From assembly GCA_031216915.1 (NCBI GenBank), contig CM062288.1:182988596-183052595 (forward strand): a DNA stretch of 64,000 bases, in the 5' to 3' direction. A model generated the notes under the pieces. That model had not been told where the DNA came from. It searched no databases and saw only the letters and a list, made by a program, of their open reading frames with translations. Within the stretch, counting starts at the first letter, position 1. Each line of letters begins with the position of its first letter. This DNA is from Pictodentalium vernedei. Its lineage: Eukaryota; Mollusca; Scaphopoda; Dentaliida; Dentaliidae. The position numbers and the translations under genes are program-made. This document shows, one piece after another, positions 42,716-53,078 of this stretch.

Positions 42716-43290
42716 CTTCGGGTACTTCGGATTCCTCCACACGCCCGTGGCGGTCTAGCCACCTATCCCACCCCCGAGAGAGTATCCTCGGAGAGAACAC
42801 CCTAGATAATCCTCCATATGTTACTCCCATACTGCGGAAGAAAACCCAAATGAGTACGCTTCATGCATACACCCCTGGAAAGTTCCCGCATACAGTTATA
42901 CCCATAAAGCTCTCCACTCCCGTAGAGTTCCCCGGACACTTACCATTGAGATTTCCCACCCGGATTTTTTCCCTAGTAAAGATCCCACCCGTGATATATA
43001 TGACTACCCCAACCTCACCCCAACCACTCTTTATATGTGACAACAATGGACTTAAACGAGATATGACCCAAGTAGAAGGCTGACAAATACACTGCCATAC
43101 CATGTCAGAATATCGTGTTACTTCTTCGTAAAGGGGCGAATGACAGAACCCTACCAGAAATTTGCTAAAATGGCAGGGAGGTTTGGAATGTGTGTTAGCC
43201 GGTTGTGTGAAATGTCTCCTCGATGTGAGATTCAAATGAGTATTTTTGTGCTGAATAATATACTATTGTCAATGTTATACAGCTTATTCT
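42716..43290. other. No recognised gene; SINE-core scrap at 42712-42742
   Basis: 'TCTCTTCGGGTACTTCGGAT' plus 'TCCTCCAC' looks like a scrap of the SINE core. A 128-residue frame at 42697-43083 is Pro/Thr/Ser-rich without a recognised domain; its sequence is C-rich and likely chance. Confidence 0.4.
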
Positions 43291-44565
43291 TGTTAATTAG
43301 TCTGTGTGAACACACAGACTATTGTTTTTGTACGGTTTCTTTTTCTTTTTTTCTTCTTCTTCTTCTTCTTCTTCTTCTTCTTCTTCTTCTTCTTCTTCTT
43401 CTTCTTCTTCTTCTTCTTCTTCTCCTGTCTTCTGTCTTCTATGCACTTCCTTGTCCTCACGATAACTCGACAACGAATTGTCCTATCTCGCTGAATTTTG
43501 GCATACTGGTCGACATTCACAACTTCTCGGCCACCTATGTTTTTCAGGTCGCTAGGGCCATTGGGTATGGCCCAGTAGGTGACAGGGTTTTCACAGCCTC
43601 CAATTTCCTGATACAGTAAATTCTCCCCAAGCAATACGATGTTATGTTCACACTGGAGACTATGTAAACACCAGTGGAGAAAGCTGTCAAAATGAAATCT
43701 GACCTTGTCATCATAATGCGATGTTAGTTCCTGAAACTAAGTTGAGAGAAACCCTTTGCCTTGCAAGGAAATATATTGTAAATTATTCAGTTCACTGGTT
43801 TAACCCTCTCCAGACTTCTATGTGGATTGCACATATTTTATTTCAGGCAGAATAAAGTTAACCCTTTCCATAAAACTGCACTGAATAATTGTTGAAACCC
43901 ATCACAAAACTGTCAGGGTGCCGGTAACAATGCAATGCGGACATGGAATAGTCATGGAATATTTTATTTCAAACAGAATAAAGTTCACCCTTTCCATAAA
44001 ACTGCGTTGAATAATTGTTGAAACCTATCAATACTGACATGGCCGACTGTACTGCAAACTGTGTTAGTGCTATGACTGTTTAAAACTCATTTTGTTAGAG
44101 GATTTCTGTAGTCTTTCACTGCGCTTGGCTCGGTCTCACCTAGAGAAACCCTTTGTCTTGCAAGGAAATATTTATTTCAGGCAGAATAAAGTTAACCCTT
44201 TCCATAAAACTGCACTGAATAATTGTAAAATTTGCTGAAACCTATCTTATTCAGTTCAATGCTTTTAACCCTTTCAAGACTTCAATGTGGACAGCACATA
44301 TTTTATTTCAGGGAGAATAAAGTTAACCCTTTTCATAAAACTGCACTGAATAATTGTTGAAACCTATCACAAAACTGTCAGGGTGCCGGTAACAATCCAA
44401 TGCTGACATGGTCGACTGTACTGCTAACTGTGTTAGTGCTATCACTGTTTAAAACTTATTTGTTAGAGGAGTTATATAGTCTTTCACTGCGCTCGGCTCG
44501 GTCTCACCGAGAGTGCAGAAACCTTTGGTGACAAAATGCCATTAAGAGAATGTCTCTGATTTGTG
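43290..44565 (+). repeat. Dispersed repeat Y, copy A, with (TTC)n
   Basis: Parts in order: hairpin 'TAGTCTGTGTG/CACACAGACTA' (43300-43323), (TTC)n 43352-43421, 'CACGATAACTCGACAACGAA', 'TTTTTCAGGTCGCTAGG', then about four monomers containing 'ACCCTTTCCATAAAACTGCA' and 'TATTTTATTTCAGGCAGAAT', ending 'CTCGGTCTCACCGAGAGTGC'. Copy B (53455-54300) is inverted and has fewer monomers. Confidence 0.8.
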
Positions 44566-44704
44566 CCGTTCCATCCCTCCGGAGTGCAAAAGCAGGTACT
44601 CTCAGCTGAGAAACTTAATGTTTTCCGCTTTATTTTCTTAACATTTAATTCTATGTGGAATGGGACACCCTTTCAGTGTGCCTTCCAAAGTAAGGGATTC
44701 TTAA

Positions 44705-44838
44705 CCCTTTAGCCAACATAATGGCGAAAACTGGTCAACATTATTCACAGAAACGTCTATTCAGTTTTAATTACCTTTTCATTTTTGCTTGAAAAACATA
44801 GCTTATGACCCTTTATTGGACTGAGCTCATTTTTTAAA
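44705..44838 (+). mobile_element. TTAA MITE M9, split by a SINE
   Basis: TTAA 44701-44704, 'CCCTTTAGCCAACATAATGG', core 'ACATAGCTTATGACCCTTTA' and 'GACTGAGCTCAT', then the SINE. The far half is not recognisable beyond it. Confidence 0.75.
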
Positions 44839-44844
44839 AGATTA

Positions 44845-45170
44845 TTTATTTATTGGTGTTTCATGTCACATATTTCTGCACAGTGGCTAATCATGACCAC
44901 GACAGTTTTTTCAGGTGGAGGAAGTCGGAGTACCCGGGAAGAACCACCGGGCAACAACGAGCAACTGTCAGATCCTCCACATACTAAATCCACATAAGCA
45001 GGGTTAGCATTGGTTGAAGACGGGTGCACCATCGATGTGCAGTACGCTTTAGTACACAGCACCACCATGCACCCACGTGGGCAGTGGGGTGAAGTGTCTT
45101 GCCCAAGGACAGAGTGAGGACCTCACGCCTTGCAGCCTGCACCTCTGCCAACTGAGCCACTGCGCCCCCA
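44845..45170 (-). mobile_element. tRNA-derived SINE
   Basis: Minus strand head 'GGGGGCGCAGTGGCTCAGTT' (box A), a shortened box B region, body 'TGCACATCGATGGTGCACCC', core 'CCGGGTACTCCGACTTCCTC', tail 'CACCAATAAATAAATA'. Flanks TTTAAARGATTA (44833-44844, 45171-45182) match at 11 of 12 positions. Confidence 0.88.
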
Positions 45171-45199
45171 TTTAAAGGATTAAAATGGAGTATTTAAAT

Positions 45200-45482
45200 G
45201 GAATATTTTAACCCTCTGAAGATCTTAATATGGGGGCATTATTCATAAAGACTGGGAAATGCATTTTATTACACCTTAATGCATTTCTAAATATATGAAT
45301 GTATTTCATCACTCAAATTAGTGGGCAGAGCCAAAAATATCCATTTCTGATTTGTGTATCAAACCCTTTGAATGGTGGTCACATATATGCCATTTCTGGT
45401 TTCTTATAAAAATGTTCTGATTCCTGTATGAATATTTTCTATCCCCTTCCTTTTGTCTTGACAATACCTCAAAAAACAAATC
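45200..45482 (+). repeat. Dispersed repeat Z, copy 1
   Basis: 'CATCACTCAAATTAGTGGGC', 'GATTYGTGTATCRAACCCTT', 'CATATATGCC' and 'GGTTTCTTATAAAAA'. Other copies: 46940-47290 (direct), 54790-55090, 55770-56010 and 61930-62090 (inverted). Confidence 0.8.
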
Positions 45483-45490
45483 ATCTGTCC

Positions 45491-45857
45491 TGGGGGCGCG
45501 GTGGCTCAGTTGGTAAAGGTGCAGGCTGCAAGCCGAGAGGTCCTCGGTTCGAATCCCACCTGCGGCAACCGCGTTGTGTCCTTGGGCAAGACACTTCACC
45601 CCCATTGCCCGCGTGGGCGCACGGTGACGCTGTGTATTAAGGCGTACTGCACGTCGATGGTGCACCTGTCTTCAACCAATGCTAACCCTGCTTGTGTGGA
45701 ATCAGTATGTTGGGGAGCTGACAGTTGCTTGCCGTTGCTCGGTGGTTCTCTCCGGGTACTCCAGCTTCCTCCACCTTTAAAACTGTCGTGGTCATGATTA
45801 TCCATTATGCCGAAATATGTGACCTTACACACCAATAAATAAATAAATAAATAAATA
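45491..45857 (+). mobile_element. tRNA-derived SINE, best full-length copy
   Basis: Head 'GGGGGCGCGGTGGCTCAGTT' with box A (45501-45518) and box B GGTTCGAATCC (45546-45556). Body 'GTGTCCTTGGGCAAGACACT', 'TGCACGTCGATGGTGCACCT', core 'GCTCGGTGGTTCTCTCCGGG'/'CAGCTTCCTCCACC', tail 'CACCAATAAATAAATAAATA'. Target duplication ATCTGTCC (45483-45490, 45858-45865). This is the reference copy for the family; its head differs from that of 8951-9326 and 51728-52113. Confidence 0.93.
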
Positions 45858-46509
45858 ATCTGTCCCGAGGCTGTTTGGCATACTGGTAGCCTGTCACTAG
45901 TACTGGCCCAGCTGTGTTATCACTGAACCTTTGGGAGTGGTCCATTCGGCCACAGAGTTTTTTATACCCCCTTAATTTCTTTGTAACAGAAAAGCATCAT
46001 AAAGAAATAGCTGTTTATATTTATATAGACAAGAGAATAATGTAAACAATCAAATTAGAGAGAAGTTGCTATAGCTGACAGCCTGACACACATTTACTTT
46101 TATCGGCTGTCAGATCAGAATTAAATTCCATCCCCAAACCAAGTTGAAAGAAACCCTTTGAGTGGCAAGAAAATTTGTTTATTTTTCAGATCTATCTTTC
46201 AACACTTGATTAATTGTTGTTGAATAAATAACCCTTCACCTTTCATTGCATTTTTTAATTTTTTTTTTTCATTCTGAATCATAATTCAAGATCAACAGGT
46301 TTCGGGCCGAGTGATAAGCGGCTCTCTCGAAACACTTATCACAATTATGAATTAATGAAATGGAATATTTAAATGGTCTGCCTTTAACCCTCTTCATACT
46401 TCACCGTCCTCTTCATACTTCACCGCGAAGAACAAACAACACCATTTAACTTATGACTGTAGAACCTTTTGCACGCTTCCTGCCATATTGCCGCTCTTAA
46501 CGCAAATGC

Positions 46510-46910
46510 CATGATTCAAGATTCCACCATCTTATTTTATGTATGCCTTGTTTAGGGCACTAGATGCTCTTAAGGGTAGGCCTTTAAACGATCTCTTGGG
46601 GCTTTTAAGTTTTTTATGGCACTATCTCCGATATAGAGTCTATGCACCCTTTGTCGGCTCGATAACTCAAATACAAATCGTTCTGTCTCTATTCGTTTTG
46701 CCATGCTTGTTACCAACAACCAGTTTGCACTCATCTTTGTTTTTTTCAGCTAGTTTGAGGCCTTGTGTGTGATACAGTAGGCTAATTGCCTTAGAGGCTT
46801 CTAAATCATAATAAATATTTGCTATCATCGCCCAAAAATGACAGATCTGTAGTTGGTGGAGCCATTTCTTTAAAGTGGGTGTATACATGGGACTATACCG
46901 ACTGATTTAA
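46510..46910 (+). repeat. Dispersed repeat W, copy 1
   Basis: 'ATGTATGCCTTGTTTAGGGC', 'CTCCGATATAGAGTCTATGC' and 'GATCTGTAGTTGGTGGAG'. The inverted copy lies at about 55180-55480. Together with Y and Z it shows that 43.3-47.3 kb and 53.4-56.0 kb are built of the same blocks. Confidence 0.75.
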
Positions 46911-46939
46911 AAATTGATGGAGGTTCAATATATGGTCCG

Positions 46940-47300
46940 CCTGAAAGAGGTCACCAAGGTCATCAAGTGCATATTGTTCAGAAAGATTTGGGAATGCATT
47001 TCATTACACCTTAATGCATTTCAAAAGTTCATGAACGTATTTCATCACTCAAATTAGTGGGCAGAGCCACAAATGTCCATTTCTGATTCGTGTATCGAAC
47101 CCTTTGAATGCTGATCACATATATGCCTTTTCTGGTTTCTTATAAAAAAATGTTCTGATTCCTGTACTAATATCTGTAAATACTATTAACGAAAATCCAT
47201 TTCTGATTTGTTTAAAAATATTTTACTCCTGAAAATAAGCCTCCATAAATTCTCTTTCTGTATAGTTTATTCCTGATACTTTAACCCTTTACACACAGAC
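46940..47300 (+). repeat. Dispersed repeat Z, copy 2
   Basis: Closely parallels 45225-45440 with the same landmarks, slightly longer at the 3' side ('CTCCTGAAAATAAGCCTCCA', 47225). Confidence 0.8.
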
Positions 47301-47885
47301 TTGAGTTTACTGGGTGCAGTAAATTCTGTTTCTCTAATATATATATTGTTTCCTTTTACTGCAGAGTGCCTACAAACATGCTCTAGTAAACAAAAACAAT
47401 ATAATATTTACGAACAAACAGCAAAATATGTATATAAGTGGAACCAATGTACAAATTTGATGTGTAAAGCTACTATAGTGACTATCCACATTATTGAGCG
47501 AAAACAAGACATGTGGCAGTTAAGAAAAGCACGCTAATATTGACGTCGTTGGAAACATCTCCACAGCGTGTACCAACGAAGTCTGGACCTGGTTTGTTTC
47601 ATACGACAATTTTTAAGATGTTTCAGATCATGATTCTATATTATTTATACATTTAATTGTTTGTTTTACTTTTTTGACCTCTGTTCAAAGCAAAAGAGTA
47701 ACACACAACACAGCACAGGACTCATCATATCAATTAAACAATGTCAATAAATATCTGTCAGTAAAATCACACAAACATAGATGTCATGGGATCGAGCGCG
47801 ATGTGTCAGTCTTGACCACCTGCGAGCTATTTACGCGGTACTGGTAGCTATTTGTACTCTACACCAGTATCTTAGATAAGCCTAA
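47300..47885. other. No recognised gene
   Basis: 'CAGTAAATTCTGTTTCTCTA' (47319) is the reverse of repeat sequence at 22040, 54725 and 61845. The remainder looks unique and AT-rich. A 78-residue frame at 47301-47537 has no known motif. Confidence 0.4.
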
Positions 47886-48630
47886 AGAAACACACTATAC
47901 AATGGTGGTTTTATATTGTTAACCCTTTACCTAACGAATCGCCCGCATCCGCCCGCGTAATATGCAAATTGAGCAGTTGAAAAAATTAAATTTTTCAAAA
48001 TATTTCAACAAAACCATATCATGTGACCCCTCATTGGAACGAGCTCATTGAGCTCGTTCCAATGAGGGGTCACATGATATGGTTTTGTTGAAATTTTTTG
48101 AAAAATTTTAAAAATTATATTTAAAATAATAAATTTTGATATCGTCTGCGTTGGGTAAAGGGTTAATGTGTAAGTTTTAATCACAAAATCCAATAAAAAG
48201 CACACAATTACAATAGGCCAATATATGATGATATGATTTCTAAAGTATCATTACCCTAGAAACGGGAAACATGAGATGGAACGTAGAAATGATTCCATTT
48301 ATTCTTGGAAAACTACGAATACTTTTTTTAAAATTTTTTTTATTATTCAACGCAAATTGTCTTTTGCAGCAAAAGCTGACGTTTTCTGGCAGGAAAGTGG
48401 TGAGTTGTAACAAAAGTTGGCGATTTTGGTAATAAAAGCTGTGACCTGCAACAAAAGTTGGTAGAGTAACAAATGTCTGTGCAACAAGTAGCACCGACGT
48501 TTGTTACACGTGCGATTTTGATGATTTTTGTAACAAAAGTCGTGAGCTAATTTTCTAACAAAAGTGGGCGATTTTGTAACAAAAGTGGTGACCTGTAACA
48601 AAAGTGGGGAGAGTAACAAAAGTTGGTGTC
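47886..48630 (-). repeat. Dispersed repeat X, copy 2
   Basis: Reverse-strand counterpart of 41935-42715: 'ACACTATACAATGG', MITE M10, 'CATATATTGGCC' block, 'GAATAAATGGAATCATTTC' and the same ACTTTTGTTAC array. It carries a MITE at a different site from copy 1. Confidence 0.85.
47923..48162. mobile_element. TTAA palindromic MITE M10, variant subfamily
   Basis: 240 bp between TTAA 47919-47922 and 48163-48166. The ends match the family (CCCTTTACCTAAC / GTTGGGTAAAGGG) and the centre is 'GACCCCTCATTGGAACGAGC', but the arms differ: 'CCATATCATGTGACC' is mirrored by 'GGTCACATGATATGG' where others have 'CATAGGTTATGACC'. Repeat X copy 1 has a single TTAA here (about 42673-42676). Confidence 0.93.
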
Positions 48631-48686
48631 ACAAACGTCTCCACAACGCGACAACGCACTCAACAGGTTCTTCTGTCAAGAAAGGT

Positions 48687-48910
48687 CTTTACCCAATGTA
48701 ACGGCCAAAACCGGCCAGCACTATTCACAAAAATCGCCGTTCAGTTTTCATTTTTTGTCTCAAAACATAGCTTATTGCCCCTCATTGGAACGAGCTCGTT
48801 CCAGTTAGGGGTCATGAGCTATGTTTCTGACGTAAAAAAATGAACCAGATTAGTTATTCAAGAATTTTGTTTGCAAGTGTCGCCTGCATTTCGTGTTAGG
48901 TAAAGTGATA
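48687..48910 (+). mobile_element. TTAA MITE M11, ends decayed
   Basis: 'TTTACCCAATGTAACGGCCA', core 'ACATAGCTTATTGCCCCTCA', right part 'TTAGTTATTCAAGAATTTT', 'GTTAGGTAAAG'. Flanking TTAA is lost on both sides. Confidence 0.8.
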
Positions 48911-50270
48911 ATCCGAACAAATGTAAAAAAGAAAGAAGAAAAAACAGACACATACAGTGCCATGCAGTACGTGTCTGCCAGCTTTATCCGTTCACAAAAC
49001 AGTCAGCTTTCAACAAAAATTAACCATGGTCAATTGTAACGCACAAAACCTCTGCCTGCTACTCACATCATGTTTGCTCAAAATGTTCTGTAAAGCTCCT
49101 CTATATAGTTACATTGTTTCGGTGTATTAAAAAAATCTCGCGCAACAAGCCTGACCGAGCTGTGTGGAATAATGACAAAAGCCAGATCAATACAAAACGG
49201 ATACTGTCCGCCGCTTAAAGAGGCATCCACGACAGCAGGGGCAGAGGCGGACTGGCCGCATGGCCCACCGGGACAATTCCCGACGAGCTCCCTATTGGGT
49301 GGCCCCTGATGCAGTCCAACACATGTTGGTGCCTTAAATTTCGTGAAAACGCCCAACAGGGTGGATCTAATTGCATTAGAATGCCCGTATATTGAAATGT
49401 TCTCTCTGTGGATTGCCAATGGCAGTCAACATAGAGAACACATCCATGTACCAGCAGTCTGGCCTGCCACTGATCGATCAGATGCAAGGAAACAGCATTC
49501 TTTTAATTTGAAAAATTAAAACTTTCCCCCCACTGGGCCGAACTATGGTCGGCCCGATGGGTCCGCGCACCTCCACCCCTTGTTGATACCATTCTTGCCG
49601 TATGAGTGATGAAGATGATACAAAAATGCCATCAAAATGTCTTTTTTGTGAACAGCCATTGATCGCTCAGATGCAAGGAAGCAGCGTTCGTTCAGTTCGG
49701 AATATCAACATTTTCTTCGGGTCCCGCCTTGATGCATTTCCCGGTTACCTTTCTTGGCACAGTCCGCCCCTGAGCTGGAGAAAGTAATTTCTTTCAAGCT
49801 CGCAAACACAACCGAGCGAAATAACATTTATCTCGGATCTCTTTCATGTAAGTAGTACAAAGGGTCAGAACATGCCTATGGTCCCTCCCCACCACTTCCA
49901 CCACCACCCTGGACCCCGCCGATATCTCAGAAGACGTGATATGCATCTTGGATAATGAAACACTGTATACTCATATATCTTATCTCCTACAAGTATCTGG
50001 GAATTTCATTGGTTCAAAGACGTCACATGCAGACTGCAAATAAAACCATATACTGCCTGTCAACATCAATATACGCTGACAGCTATGGGTAATCTCCCCT
50101 TTGTTCATTGATTATTCAAAATGGCGGCAGCCGATAAACGCTTCAAGTTGAAAGACTGAGTGTTGGAAGCCCATATTTGGTCTGAAGTGCAGGTTAGGCA
50201 ACTTAAAAGGCTTCATATTCTGTGGATGTGTGTCATGTTATCTTCGAAATGAAACTGTTTCGTATGTATG
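48910..50270. other. Mostly unrecognised; short zinc-type frame at 49602
   Basis: A frame starting at 49602 reads 'MSDEDDTKMPSKCLFCEQPL' and runs to 49787. The acidic start and C-x2-C pair could be a first exon or a decayed zinc-finger protein, but 'AGATGCAAGGAARCAGC' near 49662 also occurs at 49481, so it overlaps a duplicated block. At 50121, 'ATGGCGGCAGCCGATAAACG' gives only 12 codons before a stop. No gene is claimed. Confidence 0.3.
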
Positions 50271-50273
50271 AAT

Positions 50274-50337
50274 TTGCCTTGTTACAATTTATGGGAGAGT
50301 GCCTGTAGGCACTCTCCCATAAACTGTAACAAGGCAA
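50274..50337. other. Near-perfect 64-bp hairpin
   Basis: 'TTGCCTTGTTACAATTTATG' on the left pairs with 'CATAAACTGTAACAAGGCAA' on the right; arms of ~31 bp with one mismatch and almost no loop. Confidence 0.9.
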
Positions 50338-50433
50338 AGACACGTGAACACATTGTGAGAATTCTCTCATTTAATTTTGATCGCTGTTGTTATTAGTTCT
50401 GTGCATCGATGCAGCAGTCGGTAAGATATATTC

Positions 50434-50572
50434 GTTACACAGTTTGTTGTTGGCCTAATATGGTATATATGGTGTCAGTTAATTCCATATTGGACTCGAG
50501 CTTCGCTCTCGTCCAATATGAAATTAACTGACACCATATACACTATTTTAGGCCACCAACAAACTGTGTAAC
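50434..50572. other. 139-bp palindrome
   Basis: Starts GTTACACAGTTTGTTG and ends CAACAAACTGTGTAAC. Arms ~62 bp with few mismatches around a centre 'CTCGAGCTTCGCTCTCG'. Probably a small foldback element; no target duplication visible. Confidence 0.85.
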
Positions 50573-50715
50573 TAATAATATTAAGAATTTAACTTACTGA
50601 CACACTTGATGAGATGTATTTTGTTTAGGTCACATGTAATAGAAAAATAGAAATAGGGTTGTTCAGTCGGGATTTTTTTTATTTTAATATTTTATTTTCT
50701 CATAAAGTCGTTTAA

Positions 50716-50949
50716 CCTTTTACTCAACGTAACTGGCATATTTACAGGAAAAAACGGCATTAAAATCTTATAATTGTTTCATTTTATCTCAAAAATATTA
50801 CAACTTGAACCACCTCCACTCTCACTCACAACTCGTTGATTTCGTTTCAATGAAGGGTTATGAGCTAAGTTGCTGAGGCAAAATATGAAAATCGCCCGTT
50901 AAGACGTTTTGTCAAGTGGTGACGTCTGCTATTCGGGTTTGACGAAGGG
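50716..50949 (+). mobile_element. TTAA MITE M12, diverged
   Basis: Left TTAA 50712-50715, 'CCTTTTACTCAACGTAACTG', core around 'CAATGAAGGGTTATGAGCTA', right end 'TTGACGAAGGGT'. The most diverged complete copy. A LINE piece begins just after it. Confidence 0.75.
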
Positions 50950-50954
50950 TTGAA

Positions 50955-51716
50955 ATGCATGGAAAGGAATTGGCTTATTGAGAAAATACAAATATAAATT
51001 TGATCGCAAAACATTAGAAACAGTATATCTTACTTTCTTTTGGCCAGTTCTAGAGTACTCAGATACAGTACGGGATAACTGCACGGAATCTGAATCCGAT
51101 GAACTGGAACGCATCCAGATGGAAGCTGTCAGAATCGTGACAGGTGCGACTGGGAGTGCTAGTGAAGCACTTATTAATGCGGAAACGGGGTGGGACTTGT
51201 ACTTCTCAAAGTGAGAAGAGAGAAACACAAACTGAAACAGTATTTCAAGATGTTATCACAGAATGGTTCCTGCATACTTGTCCATTTTGATTCCTGCGCT
51301 AGCGCCGGAATCCCGCGAGAATTGTCTGCATCATAACGCTGCCCTCGTTGTTCCCTTCTCTTGTACTCAACAACACCTGGAATCATCTGTGCCTTCAACC
51401 TCCCGGCTATGGAATGCTCTACCCTTACAGGTGAGAGAAAATAGCTCGTTACAAAATGTGTCGACTTACCTGAATAGAAACAAACTGCTTGTCCCCAGTT
51501 ACCTCAAATGCAATAGAGACCGCTAGCCGCAGATACACCACTGTAGACTTCGCTTGTCCTGTAGTAATCTTAACGACAATGTATTTAAAAAAACACTTAA
51601 CAAATTCCTCGACTGTTCATGCGGAGCCTGCGAAATAAACGATCATTACTTGTTGCACTGTCAAAATTTCCTAGATAAAAAGTTAGCCACCTTATCGTTT
51701 ATTAACCTTTACAATT
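50955..51716 (+). pseudogene. L2/CR1-like LINE, RT C-terminal piece
   Basis: Open at 50978-51214 with 'KYKYKFDRKTLETVY', 'PVLEYSDTVRDNCTE', 'ELERIQMEAVRIVTGAT', standard RT-thumb motifs of L2/Jockey-type LINEs. In a shifted frame from 51330, 'SVPSTSRLWNALPLQVRENS' and, near 51615, 'CSCGACEINDHYLLHC' (zinc-knuckle) follow. 5'-truncated and frame-broken; a SINE splits it at 51728. Confidence 0.85.
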
Positions 51717-51725
51717 ACCACTGAC

Positions 51726-51727
<2 letters not shown>

Positions 51728-51761
<34 letters not shown>

Positions 51762-52113
51762 TTGACAATGGCTAATCGTGACCGTGACAGTTTTACGGGT
51801 GGAGGAAGCCGGAATACCCGGAGAGAACCACCGAGCATCGACGAGCAACTGTCAGCTCCTCAACGAGCAACTGTCAGCTCCTCAACATTCTAACTCTGTT
51901 CAAGCTCAGCTCAAGCAGGGTTACAGCGGTTAAAGACATGTGCACCATCGACGTGCAGTACGCCTCAGTGCACGGCGTCATCGTGCCCCCATGTAGGCAA
52001 CCTGGATAAAGTGCCTTACCCAAGGACACAACGCGGGTCGTCCCGGACGGGGATCGAACTCGGGACCTCTAGCATAGAAGTCCAACAGTCTACCACTGAG
52101 CCACCGCGCTCCC
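51728..52113 (-). mobile_element. tRNA-derived SINE, full length, 11-bp target duplication
   Basis: Minus strand head 'GGGAGCGCGGTGGCTCAGTG', box B GAGTTCGATCC, body and core as 8951-9326 (same subfamily), with a 23-bp tandem duplication ('GAGCAACTGTCAGCTCCTCA' twice, 51842-51885 on the plus strand), tail (AATA)n. Flanks ACCACTGACAT at 51717-51727 and 52114-52124. It sits in the 3' part of the LINE at 50955. Confidence 0.93.
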
Positions 52114-52124
52114 ACCACTGACAT

Positions 52125-52330
52125 ACTTCTAAATGGAAATGTTAACTACATTGTGGGAAATAAGTGCAGTGTGCCTACGTTTGAAATGTCTACACTTATG
52201 TTTCTTTTTAGGTAAAGCAGGGCATCAATTCGGGGCAGTATATATATATAATCCTATGATTTGTGGATTTTTGCAGTCTGCCTTGTTTTTTTTGGGGTGT
52301 ATTTGATAAATAAACTAATCTAATCTATGG
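52125..52330 (+). mobile_element. 3' untranslated end of the 50955 LINE
   Basis: Continues the LINE beyond the SINE and ends 'TGATAAATAAACTAATCTAA', a TGATAAATAAA-type ending known from L2-group LINEs. Confidence 0.6.
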
Positions 52331-52689
52331 TTTATATAATCACTGAATTTAATTGTCAAGGAATGAATCGTAACATCAGAATTATCACGCGCTGCAACTC
52401 GGATGATTTCATTATTCATCTGTATAACAGACGTCGCCATTTGTCAAATTGTTCTCAAACTCTGTATTTAGCTTTAATTTACAAAAACAGTAGATTTTTT
52501 GCTTTCCATCTGGGGCGAACACATTGTGTGTTACAAGAAAACCGAATCTCTAATTTGGCTTAAAAGCACGAGGGGCCGCCCAAACCACGTTTTTATTAAA
52601 ATTTTGTAAATTCGAGGCGAGGCCACTTTCTATGCAATATGTGCGCGTCTCATCTGAGAAGGCCATGTGAGATATATATCTAACAGCTT

Positions 52690-53078
52690 GGAAAGCAGGC
52701 GCAATGTCCAGAAACTGTTGTTACTGGCACTGTTCCGAGTTTTCTCCATGACCTGATACCACTGCGTGTTTCTGATGTATCCCAATATATTTTTCGAAAT
52801 GCGTCTAATTTTGTTCCTTATTCCTGTCGAACAGAGCTGTTCAAACGGTCATTTTTCCCTTCGTTCGTCCAAATTTGGAATACCCTACCAGAGACGGTAC
52901 AAAATAGTACGTCGCTTGCGGAATTCAAGAAATCCATTTTACCACCTTTGTAAAGCCCCCGTCATACTTCTCAACCGGAACAAGAAAATACAACATCATT
53001 CACGCAAAACTACGAACTAGTTGTAGTGGCCTCAATTGTGACAAATTCAATAATTACATATTCGATACTCCATTTTTG
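52690..53078 (+). pseudogene. Second L2-like LINE, C-terminal piece
   Basis: One frame from about 52755 reads 'SDVSQYIFRNASNFV', 'YSCRTELFKRSFFPSFVQIW' and 'NTLPETVQNSTSLAEFKKSI', the conserved C-terminal segment of L2/CR1-type LINEs; then 'IIHAKLRTSCSGLNCDKFNN' near 52990. It is cut at 53078, just where the knuckle 'CSC' begins, by the tail of a LINE B copy. Confidence 0.8.

Noticed and set aside
43293-43634. Poly-Leu, poly-Phe or poly-Lys proteins
   Set aside because: Translations of (TTC)n/(GAA)n tracts; the same applies near 54240 and 63600.
50121-50160. Start of a host gene at 'ATGGCGGCAGCCGATAAACG'
   Set aside because: Only twelve codons before a stop and no supported splice donor in frame; ATGGCGGC also fits a YY1-type motif.
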